From NCBI GenBank assembly GCA_001584565.1, contig LSFY01000001.1, forward strand, positions 296,001 to 360,000: a DNA stretch of 64,000 nt, given 5' to 3'. Each line of letters begins with the position of its first letter. The first letter of the stretch is position 1. A program made the position numbers and the translations under genes. A model generated the notes under the pieces. That model was not told the origin of the DNA, did not search any database, and saw nothing but the letters and a program-made list of their open reading frames with translations. The DNA comes from Alkalithermobacter thermoalcaliphilus JW-YL-7 = DSM 7308 (GTDB lineage Bacteria; Bacillota; Clostridia; Peptostreptococcales; Peptostreptococcaceae). This document shows, piece after piece, positions 28,122-36,958 of the stretch.

Positions 28122-30623
28122 ATGAAAAATAGGTATGAAATGATACTTCAAAAAAGTCCAATTGCATATGCTAATCACAAGATTGTTTTAGATGAAAATA
28201 ATATTCCTTGCGATTATATATTTTTAGAAGTAAACGAAGCATTTGAAAAAATGACTGGACTTAAAAAAGAAAATGTTATAGGTAAAAAAGTTACGCAAGT
28301 GATACCAAATATAAAAGAAGATGATTTTGATTGGATAAAATTTTATGGGGAAGTTGCTTTAAATAAATCTGAAAAAGAAATAACAAGTTATTCAAAAATA
28401 TTAAACAGATATTATAAAATAGTTACTTTTTCTCAGGAAAAAGAATATTTTACTACATTGTTCTTAGATGTAACAAAAGAAACTATCATTTCAAATAGAT
28501 ATGAGATTTTATTTAAAAATAATATCGATGCAATAGTTTACTTTGATAAAAACAATATCGTAGTAGATGTAAATGAAACTTTTCTTAAAATGTTCAAATA
28601 TAAAAAAGAAGAATGTATAGGAAAAAATCTCGATGAACTAGTTATTATAAAAGAAAAAAGAGATGAAGGCAAGAAAAACACTATAAATTTATTTAAAGAA
28701 GGAACACTAGATATATCAGCAATTAGATATACAAAGGAGTTAGAACCTATTTATGTAGATATTAGAGGGATGATAGTAAGGCAATCAGATCAAATAATAG
28801 GCGGATATGCAATATATACAGATGTAACTGAGACGGTTCATTATCAAAAGCAGATAGAATCCACAAACGAGGAACTAGAAGCGACTATTTGTCAACTGAC
28901 AGCTAATGAAGAAGAACTAAGAGCTCAGTACGATGAAATTCAAGAATATCTAGAAAAAAACGAAGAATTAAAACAAAAATATGAAATAGCTATTAGAGCA
29001 ACTGGGAGTTTTGTATGGGAAATAGATAAAAATTTTAAATTAACTCATCATATTTCACAAGATATAAAAAATATTTTAGGAATTGACATAGCATCAGAAA
29101 GTATTTATGAAATTATAAATCAAATAGTTTTACCTAGGGATAGAAAAAAACTGATAGAAGAGTTTAAGAAAAATGAAAAAAGCTTTAAAAATGAGATAAA
29201 TACTCAAATTAGAGTAAAAGATATACAAGGAAATATAAGATGGTATTTAGTAAAGGGAAAGAAAATAACTGATAGACTAGGAAATTTTAAAACTATAAAT
29301 GGAGTACTTGTAGAGATAACTGATATGAAGCAAAAAGAAGAACATATAAGATACCTTGCAGAACATGATTCTTTAACAGGAATATATAATAGAAGAAAAT
29401 TCAGGCAAGTATTGAAAGAAGCTATAAATAAAAATAAACAAGGAACTATTCTCTTGCTAGATTTAGATAATTTCAAAAATATAAATGACACATTAGGGCA
29501 TTTATATGGAGATAAAATTTTAAGAAAAATAGTAGAAACATTAAAGGCATTAAATTTAAAAGATGCACAGCTTTTTAGAGTTGGCGGTGATGAATTTGTT
29601 ATACACATATCAAAAGATGATATACATGAAATAAAGCTGTATGCAAGAAATATATTAAAGATATTCAGAGAAAAAATAAAGGTAGAAGATATGGAGCAAC
29701 CTATAACTGCTAGTATAGGAATTGTGAGATATCCATTAGATGGAAAGGATATAGATGATTTATTCAAAAAAGCAGACATAGCTATGTATAAAGCGAAGTT
29801 TTCAGGAAAGAATAAGTATCTTTTGTTTAATGAAGAAATGAAAATAGAATTTAATGAAAAAATAAATATAGAGAATATACTGAGAAAAGCAATAAAAGAA
29901 GAAAAATTACTAATAAAATACCAACCTGTAGTAGATGTAGATACAGGAAAAACAATTTATTTTGAAGCTTTGTTAAGACTAGAAAATATAAATATATCAC
30001 CAGCAGTATTTATTCCAACTGCTGAAGAATCTGAGATAATTATACAGATAGGAAAATGGGTAATAGCTGAAGTTGCAGGTCAGATAAAAAAATGGAAAGA
30101 AAAAGGATTGCCAGTAAAGCCTGTTGCTATAAATATATCTCCAAAGCAGTTTAGTGATAGCAAATTTATTAAGTATTTAGTTCAAACTATAAAACAAAAT
30201 GAAATAGACCCATCATTAATAGAACTAGAAATAACAGAAAATGTTTTATTAGAAAATAAACAAGAAACAATAGAAAGATTAAATGCTATAAAAAAATTAG
30301 GGATTAAAATAGCGTTAGACGACTTTGGAACTGGATATTCCTCGTTAAATTATTTGACTTATATGCCAATAGATAAAATTAAAATGGATAAAAGTTTGAA
30401 AGATAAATTTATAGAACTAGATAAAATTCAAATTATAGATAGTATGATTTCAATCGCTCATGGACTAGGACTTAAAGTAGTTGCAGAAGGAGTAGAAGAA
30501 TTAGAAGAGTATAAAAGGCTCAAAAAAGGAAAATGTGATTATATGCAAGGATATTTTTTCAGTAAACCTGTAGGTAAGGAAGAAGCAGAAAAAATTCTTG
30601 ATTACGATTATAAAAGTTTTTGA
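28122..30623 (+). CDS. PAS-PAS-PAS-GGDEF-EAL bifunctional c-di-GMP enzyme
   Basis: An 833-residue soluble protein. PAS domains lie at about 5-110, 125-240 and 285-405 (the last ending in the PAC stretch WYLVKGKKITDRLGN), with a coiled coil at about 245-285. GGDEF (about 410-570) has an intact loop RVGGDEF but lacks the RxxD inhibition site. EAL (about 585-830) keeps FEALLRL, NISPKQF, EITENVLL, LDDFGTGYSSLNYL, IDKIKMDKS and VVAEGVE. Both activities are possible; such proteins often act as phosphodiesterases with GTP activation. The uvsE start follows 10 bases later, so they share a transcript. A paralogue is at 39097. Confidence 0.9.
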   Translation: MKNRYEMILQKSPIAYANHKIVLDENNIPCDYIFLEVNEAFEKMTGLKKENVIGKKVTQVIPNIKEDDFDWIKFYGEVALNKSEKEITSYSKILNRYYKIVTFSQEKEYFTTLFLDVTKETIISNRYEILFKNNIDAIVYFDKNNIVVDVNETFLKMFKYKKEECIGKNLDELVIIKEKRDEGKKNTINLFKEGTLDISAIRYTKELEPIYVDIRGMIVRQSDQIIGGYAIYTDVTETVHYQKQIESTNEELEATICQLTANEEELRAQYDEIQEYLEKNEELKQKYEIAIRATGSFVWEIDKNFKLTHHISQDIKNILGIDIASESIYEIINQIVLPRDRKKLIEEFKKNEKSFKNEINTQIRVKDIQGNIRWYLVKGKKITDRLGNFKTINGVLVEITDMKQKEEHIRYLAEHDSLTGIYNRRKFRQVLKEAINKNKQGTILLLDLDNFKNINDTLGHLYGDKILRKIVETLKALNLKDAQLFRVGGDEFVIHISKDDIHEIKLYARNILKIFREKIKVEDMEQPITASIGIVRYPLDGKDIDDLFKKADIAMYKAKFSGKNKYLLFNEEMKIEFNEKINIENILRKAIKEEKLLIKYQPVVDVDTGKTIYFEALLRLENINISPAVFIPTAEESEIIIQIGKWVIAEVAGQIKKWKEKGLPVKPVAINISPKQFSDSKFIKYLVQTIKQNEIDPSLIELEITENVLLENKQETIERLNAIKKLGIKIALDDFGTGYSSLNYLTYMPIDKIKMDKSLKDKFIELDKIQIIDSMISIAHGLGLKVVAEGVEELEEYKRLKKGKCDYMQGYFFSKPVGKEEAEKILDYDYKSF

Positions 30624-30633
30624 GGTGGATGCA

Positions 30634-31800
30634 ATGAGTATAGGTTATGCCTGTATAACAATTGGCATAAATGAAAATTTAAAAGGATGTATATTAAAAA
30701 ATGCAACAGAAGATAATTTAAATCAAATTATAAAGCACAATCTTGAAGTTTTAGATAAGCAAATACAATATAATATAGATAATAATATAAGACTTTTTAG
30801 AATAAGTTCAGATATAATACCTTTTGGATCTCATCAGGTAAATACTATAAAGTGGTGGGATACTTATAAAGAAAGGCTGCTTGAAATAGGAGAAAAAATA
30901 AAAAAAGCTAATATGAGAGTATCTATGCATCCAGGTCAATATACAGTTTTAAATTCTCCTAATGAAGAAGTTGTAAAAAAGTCTATACAAGATATTGAGT
31001 ATCATACTAAATTTTTAGATAGTTTAAATGTAGATACATCTTGTAAAGTAGTCTTGCATATAGGAGGATTATATAAAAACAAGAAAGAAGCTATAGATAG
31101 GTTTAAACAAAATTATAAATTTATTTCTGATATAGCAAAAAGAAGGCTTGTAATAGAAAATGATGAAAAATCTTTTAATATACAAGATGTATTAGAAATT
31201 GGAACACAAGTGAATATTCCTGTAGTATTTGATAATCTTCATCACAATATAAATAAGGTTTGTGATGAAAAAACAGATTCTTATTGGATAGATCAAGCTA
31301 AAGCTACATGGAAAAAATATGACGGAAAACAAAAGATTCATTATTCGCAGCAAAAAATAGGTGGCAAGATAGGAAGTCATTCAGATACTATAGAAGTTGT
31401 TAAATTTGTTGAATACTATAAAAACATAAACGGCAATAACTTAGATATTATGTTAGAAGTTAAAGATAAAGATCTATCCTGTATAAAGTGTATGCATTGT
31501 ACTCAGAATATAAAAGTTTCAGAATTAGAAAGGCAATGGGCTAAATATAAATATTCTGTACTAGAGAAAAAAGCAAGTATATATAGTGATATTCGCAATT
31601 TATTAAAAGACAAGAAAAATGTAGATCCTATACAGTTTTATATTAAAATTCAAGAGGCTTTAGATATAGAAAGTAATAAAAGGCAGGCCTATAACTCACT
31701 TTTACATGTATGGGGATATTTTAAAGATAAAGCCTTAGATAGTGAAAAAACTAAGTTTTTTCTTTACTTGATAAATATAATGAAGGAAAAGAAAGTTTAG
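30634..31800 (+). CDS. uvsE: UV damage endonuclease
   Basis: A 388-residue TIM-barrel endonuclease that nicks DNA 5' to UV photoproducts. Metal-ligand motifs are intact: SMHPGQYTVLNSP, VLHIGGLYKNK, VIENDEKSF, VFDNLHHNIN, and KIHYSQQ with SHSDTI. The N terminus IGYACITIGIN is characteristic. UvsE is common in spore formers, including Clostridia. ATG 30634 is seven bases after GAGGTGG. The tail after residue 290 includes CIKCMHC and a helical extension of the length seen in Clostridia. It is downstream of a c-di-GMP enzyme gene but has no obvious functional tie to it. Confidence 0.92.
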   Translation: MSIGYACITIGINENLKGCILKNATEDNLNQIIKHNLEVLDKQIQYNIDNNIRLFRISSDIIPFGSHQVNTIKWWDTYKERLLEIGEKIKKANMRVSMHPGQYTVLNSPNEEVVKKSIQDIEYHTKFLDSLNVDTSCKVVLHIGGLYKNKKEAIDRFKQNYKFISDIAKRRLVIENDEKSFNIQDVLEIGTQVNIPVVFDNLHHNINKVCDEKTDSYWIDQAKATWKKYDGKQKIHYSQQKIGGKIGSHSDTIEVVKFVEYYKNINGNNLDIMLEVKDKDLSCIKCMHCTQNIKVSELERQWAKYKYSVLEKKASIYSDIRNLLKDKKNVDPIQFYIKIQEALDIESNKRQAYNSLLHVWGYFKDKALDSEKTKFFLYLINIMKEKKV

Positions 31801-31896
31801 ATAAACTTAAAAGGTTTCTTTACAAATTAGCACTAAAGTATAACATTAAATATCTTTTAGATTCATATTATTTTTTTCTATGAAAATAAACATGGG

Positions 31897-31918
31897 GTAT
31901 GCACTGCATGCTTTTTTT
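31897..31918 (+). terminator. Terminator after uvsE
   Basis: GTATGC (31897-31902), loop ACT, GCATGC (31906-31911), then T7. The stem is only six pairs, one a wobble, but the T run is strong. Confidence 0.6.
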
Positions 31919-32000
31919 ATGTAAAAATAAAAGGATTTTTCTCTAATCTTGTAGAACATTTCAAAGTATAGGCTTTTATAATTTGAAAAAGGTGATGATT

Positions 32001-33185
32001 TTGAATAAGAAGTATATTTGTGTTTTTATTTTGTTTTTTATGTTATCTTTGATGGGATTTTGTGGTTTAAATAAAAGTAGATCAATACAAAAAGAAGCTG
32101 TAGCCTATAAAGTTTTTAGTTCATATAAAAATGTTTTAGGAGCAAGAATAAGTGAAGGATACTTTGTTTGTGATGATATGTACAAAGCTGTATTGGATAA
32201 TGATAAAGAGTTTATAAATAAGAATTTAGAACATATAAAATCTACATTTAATATTCAAACTATCAAAAGTGAAATTATTGATAAAAGTTATGATGGCAAA
32301 TTAGAATATTTAGTTTCATTTGATAATGAAAGGTTATCATTTGATTTTATGATTTTTGATAGCCAATCCAAACAATATATAAAGGATAAGATTATAAGGA
32401 TTTATGTAGATATAGATGAGATTTTAAGTATTCTAGGGCTTGATACTGACTTTGATATAACTTTATCTAAAGAAAATCAAATAAGATTTATTTATAAGGA
32501 TTCATTAATTAAAATTATATATATTTTATTATCAATTAGTATAGCCATTTTGTTTATGTACATATATCATGCATTTGAGAAATTATCTATATCTAATCAT
32601 TATGATGTTGAAGGGTTAGAGTCTATTATAAATATTCTTTCAAAAAAAGATGGTTATACAGCTAGACATTCATTAGAGGTTGCAGACATAGCAGTAAAAA
32701 TTGCTAAAGAACTTAGGGTTTCTAGAAAAGATATAAAAAATCTTTATAAAGCAGCAATTCTTCACGATATCGGTAAAATAGGAATACCTGAACACATTTT
32801 AAATAAGAAAGGGAGATTGACAGAAGATGAGTTTTTGATTATGAAACAGCATCCTCAGTTAAGTTATGATATTGTATCACAGTTTCCAAGTTTAAATAAG
32901 GTTGCACATATAGTTAAATATCATCATGAAATGATAGATGGATCAGGATATCCACAAGGATTAAAAGGTAAGCAGATACCTTTTTTATCTCAAATATTAA
33001 CAGTTGCGGATATTTTTAATGCCTTAACTACAGATAGATCATATAGAAATGCGCTTACAGATAAAGATGCTTTAAATATGATGAAAAATATGCCGCTAAA
33101 TCAAGAAATAGTAAATTTGCTTGAGAAAATTATTACATCTAAAAATGTAAATATAAAACAAAGTAAGAATATTATATTAAATTAA
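32001..33185 (+). CDS. Membrane HD-GYP c-di-GMP phosphodiesterase
   Basis: A protein of about 394 residues with an N-terminal helix (about 3-20), an extracytoplasmic region to about 165, a second helix (about 168-188) and a cytoplasmic HD-GYP domain. The catalytic series is intact: RHSLEVAD, AAILHDIGKIGIP, MKQHPQLSYDIV, YHHEMIDGSGYPQGLKG and VADIFNALTTDRSYR. It should hydrolyse c-di-GMP to GMP in response to an external cue; the sensor part matches no family I can name. TTG 32001 is chosen because GGTGATGA is then correctly spaced. It has its own upstream terminator boundary. Confidence 0.88.
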   Translation: MNKKYICVFILFFMLSLMGFCGLNKSRSIQKEAVAYKVFSSYKNVLGARISEGYFVCDDMYKAVLDNDKEFINKNLEHIKSTFNIQTIKSEIIDKSYDGKLEYLVSFDNERLSFDFMIFDSQSKQYIKDKIIRIYVDIDEILSILGLDTDFDITLSKENQIRFIYKDSLIKIIYILLSISIAILFMYIYHAFEKLSISNHYDVEGLESIINILSKKDGYTARHSLEVADIAVKIAKELRVSRKDIKNLYKAAILHDIGKIGIPEHILNKKGRLTEDEFLIMKQHPQLSYDIVSQFPSLNKVAHIVKYHHEMIDGSGYPQGLKGKQIPFLSQILTVADIFNALTTDRSYRNALTDKDALNMMKNMPLNQEIVNLLEKIITSKNVNIKQSKNIILN

Positions 33186-33217
33186 TTATATACTGTATTA
33201 TGAAAGGATTGAGGTTT

Positions 33218-33856
33218 ATGAGTTTATCATTTATTTATCAAAGACATAGTGTTAGAAAGTTTAAAGATGAGCCTGTCAAGGATAATGATTTGATGGAAAT
33301 TCTCAAGGCTGCTACTTATGCACCATCGGGTAAAAATAAACAAAATTGGCATTTTGTTATAATAAAGGACAAAGAGAAAATTAAAAAAATTGCGCAAATA
33401 GTCCATGAAAAAACAAATTATTTAGCAAGTAAGGTTGATGATGAAAATCTAAAACAAAATTTTCTAAAGTTTCTTTATTACCATACCTTTTTCAAAGATG
33501 CTCCTGTTTTGATATTAGCATTTGCAGGACCTTATCCTATCGGGAGTGATCAGATTCTTAAAATTGCAGGAGAAGATGAAGCTTTAAAACGTGTTATAAG
33601 TGCATCTCCTGGAATACAAAATATAGCAGCAGCAATTGAAAATTTAATGTTAGCAGCTGCCCAGTTAGGATATGGAACTTGCTGGATGACAGGACCTAAT
33701 TATGCTGTAATTGAAATAGAAAAGTTTTTAGAAAAAGAGTTCTTAAAGGAAGGGTACGAGCTAGTAGCTATGACTCCTTTAGGTGTTCCACAGGAAAGTG
33801 AATTGAAAAGTCCACAAAGAAAACCATTAAGTGAGGTAATTACAATAATTGAATAA
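33218..33856 (+). CDS. Nitroreductase-family flavoprotein
   Basis: About 212 residues. RHSVRKFKDEPVKD, APSGKNKQNWHFVII and the later GYGTCWMTGPNY are the FMN-binding nitroreductase pattern; the last replaces the usual YG-CWM. It likely reduces nitroaromatics, quinones or a related electrophile with NAD(P)H. Two ATGs are possible: 33218 follows AAAGG at about ten bases and matches the family N terminus better than 33200. It may share a transcript with the HD-GYP gene upstream and the thiolase downstream. Confidence 0.87.
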   Translation: MSLSFIYQRHSVRKFKDEPVKDNDLMEILKAATYAPSGKNKQNWHFVIIKDKEKIKKIAQIVHEKTNYLASKVDDENLKQNFLKFLYYHTFFKDAPVLILAFAGPYPIGSDQILKIAGEDEALKRVISASPGIQNIAAAIENLMLAAAQLGYGTCWMTGPNYAVIEIEKFLEKEFLKEGYELVAMTPLGVPQESELKSPQRKPLSEVITIIE

Positions 33857-33890
33857 TTATAATACACTTTAAAATCTTGGGGGGAGTAGG

Positions 33891-35069
33891 ATGAGAGAAG
33901 TTGTTATTGTAAGTGGTGCAAGAACACCAATTGGTAGTTATGGGGGATCTTTAGCAAATGTTTCACCTGTAGATTTAGGAGCAATTGTTATAAAAGAAGC
34001 AATAAAAAGAGCAGGAATAAGCTTGAATGATGTTGATGAAGTGTATATGGGGTGTATTCTTCAGGCTGGTCATGGGCAGGGGGTGGCTAGACAATCTGCA
34101 ATAAAAGCTGGCATCCCTGTAAATGTTCCAGCAACAACTATAAATATGTTATGTGGTTCAGGGCTAAGAGCAGTCTCTTTAGCTGCACAGACTATTATTT
34201 CAGGAGATAATGATATTGTAGTAGTTGGTGGAACAGAGAGTATGAGTCAAGCTCCGTATTTGATACAAAGAGCAAGATGGGGAGTTAGAATGGGACATGA
34301 TCAAATAATAGATTCCATGATACATGATGGATTGACAGATTCATTTAATGAATATCATATGGGAATTACAGCTGAGAATCTAGCACAAAAATATGGTATT
34401 ACAAGACAAGAACAAGACAAGTTCGCGCTTTCTAGTCAAAACAAAGCTGAAAATGCTATAAAGCAAGGAAAGTTTAAAGATGAAATTGTACCTGTTGTTA
34501 TACATGAGAAAAAAGGTGAACCTATAATTGTAGATACTGATGAATATCCTAAGTTTGGAATTAATATTGAAAAACTATCTAAACTAAAACCTGTATTCAA
34601 GAAAGATGGAACAGTAACAGCAGGAAATGCATCAGGAATTAATGATGGTGCAGCTGCACTAGTTGTTATGTCAAAAGAAAAAGCAGAAAGCTTAGGAATA
34701 AAGCCACTTGCAACTATAGTATCTTATGCTAATGCTGGTGTTGACCCATCTATAATGGGTATTGGGCCTGTATTTTCTACTAAAAAGGCCTTAGAGAGAA
34801 TAAATTTAACTATAGAAGATATGGATTTAATAGAAGCTAATGAGGCATTTGCGGCACAAGCACTTGCAGTTGAAAGAGAACTAAAATGGGATAGCAAAAA
34901 AGTAAATGTAAATGGAGGAGCCATTGCATTAGGTCATCCTATCGGTGCAAGTGGAGCTAGAATTTTAGTAACGCTTCTTTATGAAATGCAAAGAAGAAAT
35001 AGTACTTATGGTTTAGCAACATTATGTATAGGAGGCGGAATGGGTACATCCTTAATCGTTAAAAGGTAG
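33891..35069 (+). CDS. Acetyl-CoA C-acetyltransferase (thiolase)
   Basis: A 392-residue biosynthetic-type thiolase condensing two acetyl-CoA to acetoacetyl-CoA. The nucleophile Cys is in [11 protein letters not shown] (about residue 88), the His in [18 protein letters not shown] and the second Cys in [13 protein letters not shown]; the N terminus [16 protein letters not shown] is typical. Complete length. In Clostridia this is the first step of butyrate or butanol formation, usually beside crt-bcd-etf-hbd; those genes are not here, so it may be a second copy or serve acetoacetate metabolism. GGGGGGAG precedes the ATG. Confidence 0.93.
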   Translation: MREVVIVSGARTPIGSYGGSLANVSPVDLGAIVIKEAIKRAGISLNDVDEVYMGCILQAGHGQGVARQSAIKAGIPVNVPATTINMLCGSGLRAVSLAAQTIISGDNDIVVVGGTESMSQAPYLIQRARWGVRMGHDQIIDSMIHDGLTDSFNEYHMGITAENLAQKYGITRQEQDKFALSSQNKAENAIKQGKFKDEIVPVVIHEKKGEPIIVDTDEYPKFGINIEKLSKLKPVFKKDGTVTAGNASGINDGAAALVVMSKEKAESLGIKPLATIVSYANAGVDPSIMGIGPVFSTKKALERINLTIEDMDLIEANEAFAAQALAVERELKWDSKKVNVNGGAIALGHPIGASGARILVTLLYEMQRRNSTYGLATLCIGGGMGTSLIVKR

Positions 35070-35080
35070 ATATATTTAAA

Positions 35081-35116
35081 AAAGAGGATTAAGTATATCA
35101 CTTGATCCTCTTTTTT
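35081..35116 (+). terminator. Terminator after the thiolase gene
   Basis: AAAGAGGATTAAGT (35081-35094) pairs with ACTTGATCCTCTTT (35100-35113) with one mismatch, ending in a T6 run. Confidence 0.85.
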
Positions 35117-35190
35117 GAAAATAGACAATCGATATTAAATTACTGTATAATGAATATATATTTATAAAAGTGCTGAAGGGAGATTAATTA

Positions 35191-36042
35191 ATGCCTATAA
35201 AAGTTATAGTTGATAGTACATCATATATACCAAAACAACTAATAGAAAAATATGATATTACAGTTATACCACTTAGTGTAGTTTTTGAAGATGAAGTAAT
35301 TAAAGAAACTGATATAACAAATGAAGAGTTTTATGAAAAACTAAATAAAATACCTACATCCTCTCAACCAACAGTGCAAGAAATCTATAATATATTTGAA
35401 AAAGTTATCGAAGATGGATATGATATTGTAGGAGTATTTATATCATCACTAAAAAGTGGAACATACAACACTGCTTGTATGGTTAAAGACATGATATTAG
35501 AAAATTATCCTAATGCGAATATAGAATTAATAGATTCTAAATCTACTGCTATGCAGCTAGGGTATGCAGCACTTTGTGCAGCTAAAGAAGCAAAAGAGAG
35601 AAAAACAATAAAAGAAGTTGTTGAAAAGGTAAATGAGAATATCAAAAGAAGTAGATTTCTTTTTATTCCTGACACTCTTGAGTATTTAAGAAAAGGTGGA
35701 AGAATAGGTACAGCTAAAGCTCTTTTAGGATCTATATTGCAGCTAAAACCTATATTAACTGTCAAAGATGGAAAAACAGACGTTATAACTAAAGTTAGAA
35801 GTAAAAAGAAAGCAGTTAAAGAAATGATAGATATCTTTATGGAAGATGTAAAGGAATATGGTTTATGTGAAGCTATAATACATCATATAAATTGTGAAGA
35901 AGAAGCAAAGCAATTTGCTCAAGCTGTTGAAAATTTAGTTAAGCAACCTATAGATATTTGTCCAATTGGACCTGTAGTTGGAGTGCATGTTGGACCGGGT
36001 GCACTAGGGATTGTATATTATACGAAAGAAGAAAGAAAATAG
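35191..36042 (+). CDS. DegV-family fatty-acid-binding protein
   Basis: A 283-residue cytoplasmic protein of the DegV/FakB family, which carries fatty acids for phosphorylation by fatty acid kinase. It opens with IKVIVDSTSYIPKQLIEKY, has TSQPTVQEI, the SSLKSGTYNTA loop, LRKGGRIGTAKALLGSILQLKPIL and ends with the VGVHVGPGALGIVYY strand. Full length. No fakA is adjacent. It is followed closely by a DUF1284 gene, probably cotranscribed. Confidence 0.9.
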   Translation: MPIKVIVDSTSYIPKQLIEKYDITVIPLSVVFEDEVIKETDITNEEFYEKLNKIPTSSQPTVQEIYNIFEKVIEDGYDIVGVFISSLKSGTYNTACMVKDMILENYPNANIELIDSKSTAMQLGYAALCAAKEAKERKTIKEVVEKVNENIKRSRFLFIPDTLEYLRKGGRIGTAKALLGSILQLKPILTVKDGKTDVITKVRSKKKAVKEMIDIFMEDVKEYGLCEAIIHHINCEEEAKQFAQAVENLVKQPIDICPIGPVVGVHVGPGALGIVYYTKEERK

Positions 36043-36080
36043 TTCATTTCGTATATTTATAGCAACTAAGGAGAGTTGAA

Positions 36081-36506
36081 ATGATAAAGTTAAGAGGGCA
36101 TCATCTTATATGCAGATTAGGGTTTAAAGGCCTTGGTTATAGTAAAGAGTTTGTTGAAAAGATGAGTGAAATTGTGAATATATTAAAATATAATATGGAT
36201 ACTTTAATAGAAGTTGACAACAAAGCTGATATTATTTGTAAGAGTTGTCCACATCTTAAGAGGAATATGTGCAAAAAAGATGGAAATGAAGAATCTGAAA
36301 AAGAGATAAAAATAATGGATGAAATAGTACTTGATGCACTAAAAATAAAGCCAGGGGATAAACTAACAGTTTTTGATATAAACAATCGTATAAAAAATAA
36401 TTTCACAAATGAAAAACTAAACTTATTATGTAAAAATTGCAGTTGGAGATGTCTTGATTATTGTGAGGAAGGACTTAATAGTTTAAGAAATGATAAAAAG
36501 TGTTGA
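36081..36506 (+). CDS. DUF1284 cysteine-rich protein
   Basis: A 141-residue protein with the DUF1284 opening LRGHHLICRLGFKGLGYS. It has nine or more cysteines, in C-x2-C (KSCPHL region), CKNCSWRCLDYC and a final KKC, suggesting an iron-sulfur cluster or zinc site. Function unknown; the family is mostly found in anaerobic firmicutes and archaea. GGAGAG precedes the ATG. The M-box RNA starts about 50 bases downstream and marks the next transcription unit. Confidence 0.82.
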   Translation: MIKLRGHHLICRLGFKGLGYSKEFVEKMSEIVNILKYNMDTLIEVDNKADIICKSCPHLKRNMCKKDGNEESEKEIKIMDEIVLDALKIKPGDKLTVFDINNRIKNNFTNEKLNLLCKNCSWRCLDYCEEGLNSLRNDKKC

Positions 36507-36556
36507 CATATCATTTGTTTTAAATTAGAATTTAGTAGGAAATAAAACTTAATATA

Positions 36557-36725
36557 ACTTGTTAGGTGAGGCTCCTAAATGAACACAGGCTATTGCCCAA
36601 AAACGTCGAGAGACGCTAATGGGTAGAACAGGCAAGATCGGATTAAGGTCTGCTTAATATAGCTGAATCAATGAATTGATTCTACGTCATTTAGTGCTAA
36701 ATCCAGAACGAGGAGTTAAAGCTAT
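36557..36725 (+). promoter_or_regulatory. M-box (ykoK) magnesium riboswitch
   Basis: The sequence TTAGGTGAGGCTCCTAAATG, then ACACAGGCTATTGCCCAAAA, ACGTCGAGAGACGC, AATGGGTAGAACAGGC, AAGATCGGATTAAGGTCTGC and the late TTTAGTGCTAAATCC are the conserved M-box core in order. It lies upstream of mgtE-mgtC and is followed by a hairpin terminator, so high Mg2+ should end transcription early. Confidence 0.95.
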
Positions 36726-36768
36726 AAATCTACAGGTTTATTGTAGGTTTTATTGTGAAGTGTTTTTG

Positions 36769-36796
36769 AAACGACTCCTTGTAGTCGTTTTTTTAT
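36769..36796 (+). terminator. Expression-platform terminator of the M-box
   Basis: AAACGACT (36769-36776), loop CCTTGT, AGTCGTTT (36783-36790) and a long T run. Its formation is presumably promoted by Mg-bound M-box. Confidence 0.9.
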
Positions 36797-36823
36797 TTTG
36801 TAAAAAAAAGGAGGTGAGTCCAA

Positions 36824-36958
36824 ATGGAAAGTGATGATTTTAGGCGTAAAAAAGGAATAAATGATCTTCAAAAACTAAAGACTATAAATTATATGGAGGG
36901 ATTATTATGCAAAATCTTAAAAAACTTATTTGGACTCACTTTAATAATAAAGATATAG
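36824..36958 (+). CDS. Small ORF (44 aa) overlapping the mgtE start
   Basis: An ATG at 36824 follows a near-perfect ribosome site, AAAGGAGGTGA, and opens 44 codons: MESDDFRRKKGINDLQKLKT at the N terminus and a hydrophobic, basic C-terminal KNLFGLTLIIKI. It ends 52 bases inside mgtE in another frame. Its ribosome site is stronger than that of mgtE, so it is probably translated whenever the M-box permits transcription. It may be a leader peptide coupling or limiting mgtE translation, or a small membrane-associated protein. I know no family for it. Confidence 0.5.
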   Translation: MESDDFRRKKGINDLQKLKTINYMEGLLCKILKNLFGLTLIIKI

